Origin: Deltaproteobacteria bacterium | Lineage (GTDB): Bacteria > Myxococcota_A > Polyangia > GCA-2747355 | DNA length: 64,000 nt | Assembly (NCBI GenBank): GCA_020633415.1 | Contig: JACKDQ010000011.1 | Span: forward strand, 1 to 64,000 | Direction of reading: 5' to 3' | Shown here: piece by piece, positions 16,664-25,264 of the stretch | Layout: every line of letters begins with the position of its first letter | Position numbering within the stretch: the first letter of the stretch is position 1 | Notes under the pieces: model-generated | What the model saw: only the letters and a program-made list of their open reading frames with translations | Databases searched by the model: none | Told to the model about the DNA's origin: nothing | Made by a program: the position numbers and the translations under genes

Positions 16664-18415
16664 TTACCACGGACAGGGACGTGGAGGGCCCAAGTAATGC
16701 CCTTGGACAAAGGGCACGTTGAACGCGGCGAGCAAGTCGAGATCTTGCTTGTTTTCCACGCCCTCAGCAACAGCGGGCAAGTCGAGGGAGCGGACGACTT
16801 TCAGCAGCCGCTTGAGCGCGCGGCAAGACGTCGGGTCATTGCCTACGCCACTGACCAGCGCGCGGTCGATCTTGACCGACTGTGGCTCTAGCATGATCAG
16901 ACTTTCCAGTGATGTCCGACCGAAGCCGAGATCGTCCATCACAACCTTGAACCCAGCGCTGCGCAGCGGCGCCAAGCGCCCGACCAAAAGCGTCGGGTCA
17001 CCGATCAGCTGCTGCTCACTGATCTCCAGAGAGATCACGTGCCCTTCGGCCGCCGGCTGGAGAATCGCGAGGATTTCCTCGGCCGGCGTATTGAGCAGCG
17101 TAGACGGCAAGACATTGACGTGCAGCTCTAGACCTGCAGGTGCTGAGCGCATCACCTGAGCCGACAGCCGCAAACACTTGAGGTCGAACGAGGTCAGCCG
17201 CCCCGCGTCAGCGGCCGCACGAAACAAGTCGGTCGCCGAAAAGCCCAAGGTGCTATCAGCGGCACGCGTGAGCATCTCGTAGCCAACCAGCACGCCGTCT
17301 GACGTGCGCATGATCGGTTGGGCATACGAAACAATATCCACTTCGCGATCCCAGGCAGATTGGGCGACGATCTGCTCGTTTGTCGTACTCACGCGATTGC
17401 GTCCCGCACGCTTGCTGGTGCTTAGCGCCTGTTGTGTGGCGGCGATCACCTCTTCGAGCGCGCTAACCGACGCATCGACCTCGGAAACGCCAATACTGAC
17501 GGTGACGCGTCGGGGTGCGCCGTCGAACAAGAAAGCCTCGCCGCCGATAGCGAGTCTCAGCCGCTGAGCAACTTCGCCCGCCATCGAGATCGGCGTATCG
17601 GGCAGCAAGACCAGGAATTCGTCACCACCGATCCGCCCGACCGCATCGGTCGGCCGCACGGACTGACGCAGTCGCATGCCGACTTCGCACAGTACGACAT
17701 CGCCAGCTGTGTGGCCCAGCGCGTCGTTGACCGCCTTGAACTGGTCGCAGTCGACCAACACCGCCGTTAGATGGTCGCGCTCACGCCGCGTACGAGCCAA
17801 ATCTCGCGCCAGTTGCTCCTCGAGACCGCGTCGATTGAACAGCTTGGTCAATGGATCACGATTGGCGAGATCCTTTAGCAAGCGATTCGTTCGCGAAAGC
17901 TCCTCGGCCAAGGCGCGCGCTTCCGACTCGCTGCGACGTTCGCGCGTCACATCAAACAGGGTGGTCATGCAGACCGTATCGCCATACCCCACCGCATCAA
18001 CCGCCGCGCTGTCTAGCCGCAGGTGGAGCGGTTCTTTGTTGCCTTTGATGCGCACTTCCAGTCGATGGCGACCGGGGAGGTCAAAGACGCGCTGCAGATG
18101 GGCGGCAAACGCACCCATATCTGCACCGACCAACTGGTGCGCGAGGCGGCGGCCTTCGATCATCGCCCGATCGGAGCCCAGCAGTCGAGCGGCGGCCAAG
18201 TTGGATTCGAGGACCACGCCGTCTTGGCGCAGCAAGACATAGCCGATCGGCGCGAGGTCAAAGAGTTGGTAGTACTTGCGCTGAGAGAGCTCGAGACTGA
18301 CCTGAGCCTGCCGCAGCTCGTCGTTCTGAACCTCGAGTTCAGCGCGATAGCTCTCAAGCTCGCTGCTCAGCCGCGAGCGGCTTGCGTTCGGTTCAGCACT
18401 TCCATCTGGAGGCAC
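16664..18415 (-). CDS. PAS-GGDEF-EAL protein (cyclic-di-GMP turnover)
   Basis: Probably makes and/or degrades the second messenger c-di-GMP. A short coiled coil leads into PAS (about 35-160), a GGDEF domain with an intact RIGGDEFLVLLP active site, and an EAL-type domain in which the signature is YEML. Other phosphodiesterase residues are kept: NVLPSTL, LEISEQQ, MDD, KIDR and AEGVEN. The metal loop DDFGTG is changed to DDLGFG, so phosphodiesterase activity may be reduced. The GTG at 18415 has GGGG 5 nt upstream; a TTG at 18493 would add 26 residues but its GGAG is only 1 nt away. It sits between two CheB-CheR hybrids on the same strand. Confidence 0.9.
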   Translation of the reverse strand: MPPDGSAEPNASRSRLSSELESYRAELEVQNDELRQAQVSLELSQRKYYQLFDLAPIGYVLLRQDGVVLESNLAAARLLGSDRAMIEGRRLAHQLVGADMGAFAAHLQRVFDLPGRHRLEVRIKGNKEPLHLRLDSAAVDAVGYGDTVCMTTLFDVTRERRSESEARALAEELSRTNRLLKDLANRDPLTKLFNRRGLEEQLARDLARTRRERDHLTAVLVDCDQFKAVNDALGHTAGDVVLCEVGMRLRQSVRPTDAVGRIGGDEFLVLLPDTPISMAGEVAQRLRLAIGGEAFLFDGAPRRVTVSIGVSEVDASVSALEEVIAATQQALSTSKRAGRNRVSTTNEQIVAQSAWDREVDIVSYAQPIMRTSDGVLVGYEMLTRAADSTLGFSATDLFRAAADAGRLTSFDLKCLRLSAQVMRSAPAGLELHVNVLPSTLLNTPAEEILAILQPAAEGHVISLEISEQQLIGDPTLLVGRLAPLRSAGFKVVMDDLGFGRTSLESLIMLEPQSVKIDRALVSGVGNDPTSCRALKRLLKVVRSLDLPAVAEGVENKQDLDLLAAFNVPFVQGHYLGPPRPCPW

Positions 18416-18576
18416 AGTTACCCCGCAATCGATTGGCTTAAATGTGAAACGTTGGGTCAGTCTAGCGGATCGGAGACGCAGCAGACAACACAAGCTCCGA
18501 CAAAACCCACATCATCCACTCGGTCGATAGTTAATGTTGCAGGATCATTCGCAGCAGGAGCGACGCGCGCCGGCGC

Positions 18577-21081
18577 TTAGCGCGACGTTGGCTCGGGCCA
18601 AGCACCCAAATCAAGCAGGCTGACAACGGCACCCTCTATCGCACTTTGCTCCACCTTGTAGGGAACTATCCGCACCAAGACGTCGCTAAGTGACACAGCG
18701 GTACGGCGGACGCGGCGCTCGACGAGAGCTTCACCGGCGACAACCCGTTGCACGTCCGAAAAGAACGCCGGGTAGTCGAGGTTATGTGAAATATCGGTGA
18801 GCGACCTGCCGATGTCTCCGTCGATCACGTTGACGTATTTGCGCACCTCTGGCGTGGTCTTGAGAATATGCATCTGCCGGTCGACAAACAGCCAGCCGAC
18901 GAGCGTATGAGAAAGCAGCGCATCGAACTGGGCATGCAAAGTGGTCAGCTCACCGATGCGTGCTTGATACTCGGCGTTGACCGTGTAGAGCTCTTCGTTT
19001 ACCGAATGAAGCTCCTCGTTAGTGCTCTGCAACTCTTCATTTGAAGCGAGCAACTCCTCGTTTGTCGCCTGCAATTCCTCGTTGGACGTCTCTAGCTCCT
19101 CGATCGTCGCCTGCAAACTCTCGCGGGTGTACTGCAGCTCCCCTTGCAGATCTCGCAGCTGATCCTGGAGCGCCTCGCTGGCATCAAAAGTGTCGCTCTG
19201 TCGCTTGCCCTCGAGGGTCGTCGCCTGTTGTTGCCGCACAACAAAAAGTAGGCCCGGTTGCTCTCCGCCAGTGCGCGTCACCGGCGAAACGGTAAGGTCA
19301 TAGGTCGTACCCGGGTACTCGGCCACACGGACCGAGCGATAGGTCACCGATTGCTTGCTGGTTCGCGCGCGATGGGCGGCCGCGCTCATCGCCACCGCCA
19401 GCTCATTGGGGACCATGTCGTAAACGCTCAAGCTGGCGCGTCCCGGGGGAACACGTAGCAGGTCGGTTGGCGGGCCGAAGGTATGCACCAGCTCGCCCTG
19501 CTCCGTGGTCAGCACGCATGGATCGCCAAACTGCTGGACCAGTGTCTCGCTGGCCCGCGCGACCAACGGCCGCTCGACCGATGGACCCTCACTGCGACCC
19601 GGAACGAACGGTTTCGCTGGCACACGCAGCGGGGCCAAGTTTGCTGCTACGGCGTATCGCCCCCCACCGCGGCTGCGGTAAATCTTGTGGGTTGCATCCA
19701 CGACAGCGAAGCTACTGTTGAGCTCTCCAACGGTCTCGCTATTGCCGAGCAGCAGGAAGCCCGAGGATCCCAAAGCGAAATGGAGCAAGGAGAGCACCCG
19801 CTTCTGCAAATCGGGCTTGATGTAGATCAGGAAATTTCGACAGGAGATCAAGCTCAGCCGCGTAAACGGCGGATCGCGTGTGACATCCTGGGCGGCAAAG
19901 ATCACCATCTCGCGCAGTCGACGGCTCACGCGGTAGCCGTCGCCCTCTCTAACAAAATATCGACCGAGCATATCCGCCGGGAGGTCGGCGGCGATGCTCA
20001 CCGGGTAAACACCGGCACCTGCGAACTCCAAGGCACGTCGGTCGATGTCTGTAGCAAAGATCTTCACCAGGTGCTTGTGACCGTGCTCGTCCAGATAATC
20101 GCGCAGCAACATCGCGATGGTGTAGGCCTCTTCGCCGGTGGAACACGCCGGCACCCAGACCCTCAGAGGACCGTCCTTCCCTGAGTGGGCATTAGCGACC
20201 TCTGGCAGAACCTTGTCGCATAGCGCGGCGAAACTTTCCGCGTCGCGCATGAATTTGGTCAAGCCGATCAACAGCTCGCTAAACAAGGCCTGCGCTTCAT
20301 CTTCACTTTGCTCGACGTAGCGCACATAGTCTTTGAGCTCGTCGATCTGAGCCACGCCCATGCGGCGCTCGATCCGCCGCAAGATAGTGCTCTCTTTGTA
20401 TCCCGAGAAATCGACACCGCAACGCCCGCGAACCAACGCCAACAGTCGTGTCAGCTCATCGGTATCTGCCAGCAGCTGGCTCGCTGCACGACGCACCGCG
20501 AAGGGCTTTTGCCCATAGGCCACCAGCTGTTCTGCCATCCGATCGGGAGGCAAGATAAAATCCGCTAGGCCTGTGGCGATCGCACTCCTCGGCATCCCGT
20601 CGAACTTGGCCGATGGTTCCTCCTGGACCATCACGATGCCACCTTGCTCTTTAACAGCGCGAATCCCCCGCGTGCCATCGCTCCCCGTCCCCGAAAGAAC
20701 GATCGCGATCGCTTCCTCTTTGCGATCTTCGGCGAGCGATCGGAAGAACACGTCGATCGGCAGATTGACCCCATGGCTGTGGTCTTGGTCGATCAGCATC
20801 AACTTGTCGTTAAAGACCGTCAAATTGTGCTTGGGAGGGATCAGGTAGATTTCGTTTTTCTGCAGCTGCAAACCATTGGAAGCGACAGCGACGCGCATCC
20901 TTGTGTGCTTGGAGAGCAACTCCTGCATCATGCTGCGATAGTTGGGAGAGAGATGCTGCACCACCACGAAGGCCATGTCGGTGTTGTTCGGCATCGAGGC
21001 AAAAAAGTGCTCAAGCGCCTCGAGTCCGCCAGCCGAAGCACCAACACCACAAACGAATTGAGGTCGAAGTTCCGTAGACAT
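18577..21081 (-). CDS. Hybrid CheB-CheR-PAS signalling protein
   Basis: An 834-residue protein with CheB (GVGASAGGLEALEHF; VVQHLSP; SGTGSDGTRG), CheR (about 215-480; VWVPACSTGEEAYTIAMLL), a Glu/Asn-rich coiled coil (TNEELLASNEELQS) and one PAS domain (VGWLFVDRQMHIL). It ends after PAS and has no kinase domain, unlike its neighbour at 13370-16564. The ATG at 21081 (MSTELRPQFVCGVG) has AGGA 7 nt upstream; the open frame further upstream lacks family similarity. It is probably first in a minus-strand series of three signalling genes, with gaps of 161 and 99 nt. The kinase-bearing hybrid could be its partner. Confidence 0.9.
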   Translation of the reverse strand: MSTELRPQFVCGVGASAGGLEALEHFFASMPNNTDMAFVVVQHLSPNYRSMMQELLSKHTRMRVAVASNGLQLQKNEIYLIPPKHNLTVFNDKLMLIDQDHSHGVNLPIDVFFRSLAEDRKEEAIAIVLSGTGSDGTRGIRAVKEQGGIVMVQEEPSAKFDGMPRSAIATGLADFILPPDRMAEQLVAYGQKPFAVRRAASQLLADTDELTRLLALVRGRCGVDFSGYKESTILRRIERRMGVAQIDELKDYVRYVEQSEDEAQALFSELLIGLTKFMRDAESFAALCDKVLPEVANAHSGKDGPLRVWVPACSTGEEAYTIAMLLRDYLDEHGHKHLVKIFATDIDRRALEFAGAGVYPVSIAADLPADMLGRYFVREGDGYRVSRRLREMVIFAAQDVTRDPPFTRLSLISCRNFLIYIKPDLQKRVLSLLHFALGSSGFLLLGNSETVGELNSSFAVVDATHKIYRSRGGGRYAVAANLAPLRVPAKPFVPGRSEGPSVERPLVARASETLVQQFGDPCVLTTEQGELVHTFGPPTDLLRVPPGRASLSVYDMVPNELAVAMSAAAHRARTSKQSVTYRSVRVAEYPGTTYDLTVSPVTRTGGEQPGLLFVVRQQQATTLEGKRQSDTFDASEALQDQLRDLQGELQYTRESLQATIEELETSNEELQATNEELLASNEELQSTNEELHSVNEELYTVNAEYQARIGELTTLHAQFDALLSHTLVGWLFVDRQMHILKTTPEVRKYVNVIDGDIGRSLTDISHNLDYPAFFSDVQRVVAGEALVERRVRRTAVSLSDVLVRIVPYKVEQSAIEGAVVSLLDLGAWPEPTSR

Positions 21082-21301
21082 CACAACGTCCTGAGTTGCT
21101 GAACGATACACCAGCCGATTGTCAGTCCAAACCCCAAAACGTTGCGAGATCCCCGCAGGCGAGCATCGCTCGGCGACGCGACATAGACCACCAACAATAC
21201 GATTGTTCGCTCCGGCCATCTATCGAGAGCCAGCAGCGACCTCCGTCACCGCGATCGATCGGCACCGCAGCTTGACGCGCCGCGCCAGGCTGGGCAACGA
21301 G

Positions 21302-24226
21302 CTATAGCTTGCCGCCCAGTCGGTGGCAGCGCTGACAAGCTCGGCTGTCGTACACAAAACCGGGACGACCACGATGTTGCCGCAACGACTTCGGCAGGTC
21401 GTGGCAGCGACCGGTGCATGTGTATTGCGAACCGCCGCGCTGACCGTGGCAATCAGTGCAGCCCAGCTGTGGCCGGTGACCGCGTCCAGCGCGATGGATA
21501 AAGGTCACCTGGCGCCAAGAGCGGCTCTGGTGACAACGTTCGCAGCGCGAGAATCCCGTTAGACGATGATCGGGCAAGCGCACGTTCGTCGCCGCCTCAC
21601 GGTGGCAGCTCACACAACGACGCGACGCGCGCTTGTTTGTATGACACGCTGTGCAGGCCTGAGCCGCGTGGGCACCCGCCAGCGAAAATTGCTGATGGGC
21701 GAGTAGCGCCGCCGCGCCGCGACGGAAGCCCGCCGGCCGCCACCCTGTCGGCAGATGGCAATCCTGACATTGCTGAGAAAACCCCGAGGCCAGATGATCG
21801 GGATGATTTTTCGGGTCGGTATAGTCACTGCGATGACAGGCGACGCAAGCGCTAGGCGTCCCCTGGTATCGCGGTCGCCGGGTGATCGGGTGGCAAGACG
21901 CACAATCGGCGAGGGCGTGAGCGCCGGTGAGCGGCAGCCGGGTCTTGCGATGACGGGCGAGGATATCGACCGTGCGCCAACCTTCGGGTTGGTGGCACTC
22001 GGCACAGCGCTGACCAAGTCGCTGGCGGTGTGGGTCGCTGTGACACGTCTGGCAGCTGCGTTGTGCCCTATGTTGCGCGTTGTGACAGTTCTCGCAGCGC
22101 GCTTTGCTGTGCCCGCCACGCAGCTCGTAGCCGACCAGCTTGTGGTCAAAGCTGATCGACTTCTTCGCCGCGCGAAAGCTCAACGTCTGGTGGCAATTGT
22201 CGCAGCGAGCCAAGGCGCTTTCGAGCGCCGGGCGTCGAGCTGAGCTGCAGCGGGTCAGCACCTTGTGATGCTGCTGCACGTGACAGGACGCGCACTGTCG
22301 CCGGCCATGACGGTAGACGACGACCTGCACCCCGTCGACGCGCCGCTTTCGGTGACAAGCCTTGCACTCCAGGCGCTGATGCCCACCATCGAGGGCAAAG
22401 CGCGCGAACCGGCGATGATCGAACTTGTCGACGCGAAAGCCCTTGCTCGTGTCACTGTGACATTGCTCGCACCCTTGCCGCTTTGGCCGACGAGCAAACT
22501 GTCCGCGATGGACATCCTGATGACAAGTCGCGCAGCGCGCCCCCTTGAGCTTGGCGAACGCAGTAACGCCGTTACTATCGGCGCGGTGACAAGAGCGACA
22601 GGCCGTCTGAGCATGCGCCCCACGCAGCGGGAAGGGGGTCTTGTCGTGTGCAAAGGCGCTATCGGTGAATGTTTGACTGCGATGGCAGGTCGCGCAAGGC
22701 AGCGGTCGACTCGCCGCGGTCTTGCGGAATCGGCCACGATGAACGTCACGATGACAACTCTCACAGCGCGCGCTCCGCTTGGCGAACCGCTGCGCCGCCG
22801 GCAGTTTTCGGCTATGGCATTTCGCGCAAGCGACAGCCGCATGCGCGCCCTCTAGCGGGAACCCGCTCTTTTTGTGCTGGGCGAAGCCGTAAGCGCTTAG
22901 CGTCCAGCTCCGCGTATCGTGGCAGTCGATGCATCGCCGCTTGCTGCGCGCAGCGGTCAGCGTACCGTTGTGGGGATCGCGGTGGCAGTCCTCGCAATTG
23001 GCGAAGCGCAGCGGACGCTTGGGACGACCAGGGCGGTGGCACTTTGCACAAGGCGTGACCATATGACGGCCGGTCAGCGGAAAGCGCGCGCGATTGTGGA
23101 ATGCTACCGCCTTGACCAGCGCCAAAGCGACGCCAAGCTGCTGCGCATCGATCTGTTGCCGCTCGCTGAGCTGGCCGGCGCTTTGCAGGCCCGATCGCTT
23201 TTCCTTGCGCCAACTCAGCGGCGAGTGACAGCGCTGACACTGCGGACCGAAACGCCCCTTGTGAATATCCTTGTGGCAACTGCTACATGTCACCGGCAAT
23301 TTGACTTTCTTTGCGCCCTTGCCGTGACACGCTCGGCATCGTGCTCGACGGTGACCGCCGATCAGCGGCAGCGTCTTGGGATGGTCTTCCGCGGCGAAGC
23401 GCAGCGAAGAAAAGCGCTGCTCGCTGTGGCAGCTGCGACAACTCAGCGGACGCTTGCTGGTCGCGGTCATCGTCTGGGGATGAGGGCTTTGGTGGCAATT
23501 TGAGCACTTGCCGAATGCAAGGCCGGCAAAGGCCCAGGCCCCAGCGCGTTGTCGGTGACACTTTCGGCAGTCCACTCGCCGGTGGGCACCGCGCAGCGCG
23601 AACCGGGTACGGTCATGCTCGGAAAAGAAGCGCACCGGCACGAAGCCGCTTGTCTCGTGGCACTGCTCGCAGCGACTGCCGAGCTTTCCTTGGTGGATGT
23701 CTTTGTGACAGCTGTAGCATTGGTTCCAAAGGCCCAGCGAGGTGCGGCGACGGCGTGCCTGAGGCCAGCGCGTCACGCGAGGCTCACGTTGAAACTTCGG
23801 CTGGTGGCAGGCTTCACAGCGCCGAACCTTGCTATGCTTTCCGGTCAACGGATAACCGGTTTGACGGTGATCGAACGCAGCGCGACCACCCGGCCAGACG
23901 ATCATCTGAAATGACAGTCCGCGGTGATCGCTGTGGCAACGTTCACAACGGCTGCGGTTGCGCGCGTGGGAACCCTTGTTAGCGGCGATGCGCTGCGCGA
24001 GCGCGCTGTGGCAACGCAAGCATCGTTGAGGCTCGACCTTGCCGCCGGGTCCGTGGCAGCTCTCGCAGCTCGTCTCCCAGCGCTGGTGCGCACGAGAGAG
24101 CTTACCTGGCGACGTAATCTGAGCGCGACTCACCGCCGGCCAGGCCAGGGCAACACCGACCCATATCCCGCAGACGATTGTGCAGCGAATTGCACGTCGA
24201 ATGCGATGTTGGTCGCTGGGTATCAT
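21302..24226 (-). CDS. Giant periplasmic multihaem cytochrome c (36 haem motifs)
   Basis: A 974-residue exported protein whose whole body is built from haem-binding motifs: by my count 35 CXXCH plus one CX3CH (CTGRCH) near the end, almost one per 27 residues. An N-terminal signal segment (about 10-37, ending AVSRA-Q) directs it to the periplasm. Repeated modules of the type FPLTGRH...CAKCH and CESCHRDVHRGRF resemble cytochrome c3/c7-type repeats, here strung into a probable electron wire. It has no visible catalytic domain. The ATG at 24226 was preferred over a TTG at 24253; neither has a strong ribosome site. It is divergent, with 80 nt between, from the gene set of the membrane cytochrome b. 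Confidence 0.95.
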   Translation of the reverse strand: MIPSDQHRIRRAIRCTIVCGIWVGVALAWPAVSRAQITSPGKLSRAHQRWETSCESCHGPGGKVEPQRCLRCHSALAQRIAANKGSHARNRSRCERCHSDHRGLSFQMIVWPGGRAAFDHRQTGYPLTGKHSKVRRCEACHQPKFQREPRVTRWPQARRRRTSLGLWNQCYSCHKDIHQGKLGSRCEQCHETSGFVPVRFFSEHDRTRFALRGAHRRVDCRKCHRQRAGAWAFAGLAFGKCSNCHQSPHPQTMTATSKRPLSCRSCHSEQRFSSLRFAAEDHPKTLPLIGGHRRARCRACHGKGAKKVKLPVTCSSCHKDIHKGRFGPQCQRCHSPLSWRKEKRSGLQSAGQLSERQQIDAQQLGVALALVKAVAFHNRARFPLTGRHMVTPCAKCHRPGRPKRPLRFANCEDCHRDPHNGTLTAARSKRRCIDCHDTRSWTLSAYGFAQHKKSGFPLEGAHAAVACAKCHSRKLPAAQRFAKRSARCESCHRDVHRGRFRKTAASRPLPCATCHRSQTFTDSAFAHDKTPFPLRGAHAQTACRSCHRADSNGVTAFAKLKGARCATCHQDVHRGQFARRPKRQGCEQCHSDTSKGFRVDKFDHRRFARFALDGGHQRLECKACHRKRRVDGVQVVVYRHGRRQCASCHVQQHHKVLTRCSSARRPALESALARCDNCHQTLSFRAAKKSISFDHKLVGYELRGGHSKARCENCHNAQHRAQRSCQTCHSDPHRQRLGQRCAECHQPEGWRTVDILARHRKTRLPLTGAHALADCASCHPITRRPRYQGTPSACVACHRSDYTDPKNHPDHLASGFSQQCQDCHLPTGWRPAGFRRGAAALLAHQQFSLAGAHAAQACTACHTNKRASRRCVSCHREAATNVRLPDHRLTGFSRCERCHQSRSWRQVTFIHRAGRGHRPQLGCTDCHGQRGGSQYTCTGRCHDLPKSLRQHRGRPGFVYDSRACQRCHRLGGKL

Positions 24227-24263
24227 GCTCGACAAAGGTTTCGATACCGGCAAGCGGATCGTC

Positions 24264-24269
24264 TATAGT
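24264..24269 (+). promoter_or_regulatory. Candidate -10 box for the cytochrome b gene set
   Basis: TATAGT (five of six consensus) lies 37 nt before the ATG at 24307 in the 80-bp divergent intergenic region. The -35 is weak (TCGATA at 24241-24246, 17-nt spacer). Confidence 0.3.
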
Positions 24270-24306
24270 TGAAGGCGGTCAGCGAATTCAAGCTCCCTCC
24301 GATCCG

Positions 24307-25167
24307 ATGAACCGTTTTCTGACAACAGCATTGCGCGCACTCTCATTGGCGGTGCTAGTCGCGCTGACATTGGCCTCAGTCACGATCGCGATTTATGGGT
24401 GGGACTATTATACATCGGACCTGCTCGCTCGCCGCGACCATCCGTTGCACCGTTTGCTGGCCCCCTATAAGGCGATCGGCTTAGCCGGCGGATTCGTCGC
24501 TCTGGCGCTGTTTTTCTTCAATCTGGGCTACCTGCTGCGCAAGACATTTCGCTGGCGCGCGCTGGGCTCGATGCGGGCCTGGCTCAACTTCCACGTCGTT
24601 AGCGGGTTGCTGGCCAGCGCGATCACTGCGATCCATGCCGCCTTTTCGTTGCGCTCTGAAGTCACGACGATCTGCATTTACGCGATGCTCGTCGCCCTAT
24701 TCACCGGTATCGTCGGCCGCTACTTCATCTCCTGGATTCCCCGCAACCGCCACGGCGATCGCATCGCCCTGGCCGATCTGCAGGACCAGCTGCTCGAATT
24801 CGCCGACGCCGTTCGGCCGCAGATCATTCACAGCCCAGCAGCGATCGGCGCACTGCAAACGATCGTCGACGTCGCCGACCCGAGCAAGCTCGCTGCGCGC
24901 CGCAAGAAGGGCTTTTGGGCCGCCACCGCTCAGTTGCGGGAGATTCGCGATCAACTCGAGCAGCTCGGGCGCACCCTTGGGCCAGACAACCGACACTGGC
25001 ACCAGACCCGCCGATTGACCTTACGTCGCTGTCGCCAAGCGGTGCTCTGGTCGTGGACCACCCGCCTGATGGATGCCTGGCGAACGCTTCACCGCGTTTC
25101 CGCGCTGGTCTTCTTAGGAACCGTTCTTATTCACGTGGTGTGGGGCGTTCGTTTTTTGTTCGCCTGA
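24307..25167 (+). CDS. Diheme b-type cytochrome-like membrane protein
   Basis: A 286-residue integral membrane protein with about five hydrophobic helices (10-30, 54-77, 95-115, 120-140 and 262-284). Two helices carry histidine pairs exactly 14 residues apart: His96/His110 and His262/His276. That H-x13-H spacing is how the two haems b of quinol-linked cytochromes b are held across the membrane. A Lys/Arg-rich cytoplasmic-looking loop lies between. No family name was recognised with certainty. Its position, first in a set with a ferredoxin/flavin protein, a multihaem lipoprotein and an outer-membrane barrel, suggests it passes electrons between the quinone pool and periplasmic haems. ATG 24307; the open frame upstream is not conserved-looking. 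Confidence 0.75.
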   Translation: MNRFLTTALRALSLAVLVALTLASVTIAIYGWDYYTSDLLARRDHPLHRLLAPYKAIGLAGGFVALALFFFNLGYLLRKTFRWRALGSMRAWLNFHVVSGLLASAITAIHAAFSLRSEVTTICIYAMLVALFTGIVGRYFISWIPRNRHGDRIALADLQDQLLEFADAVRPQIIHSPAAIGALQTIVDVADPSKLAARRKKGFWAATAQLREIRDQLEQLGRTLGPDNRHWHQTRRLTLRRCRQAVLWSWTTRLMDAWRTLHRVSALVFLGTVLIHVVWGVRFLFA

Positions 25168-25264
25168 GCATTTTTTTTGCCCTTGCGTGGGACCACCGTC
25201 TGGACACCACCCCACGTAAAGAACACGATCTGAAAACAAAGCCGGACCGACGTGGAGAACTGAC

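Noticed and set aside
25186..25216. CGTGGG/CCCACG repeat between cytochrome b and Fe-S/flavin genes
   Set aside because: Six-base arms with a 19-nt gap and no T-run; probably incidental.
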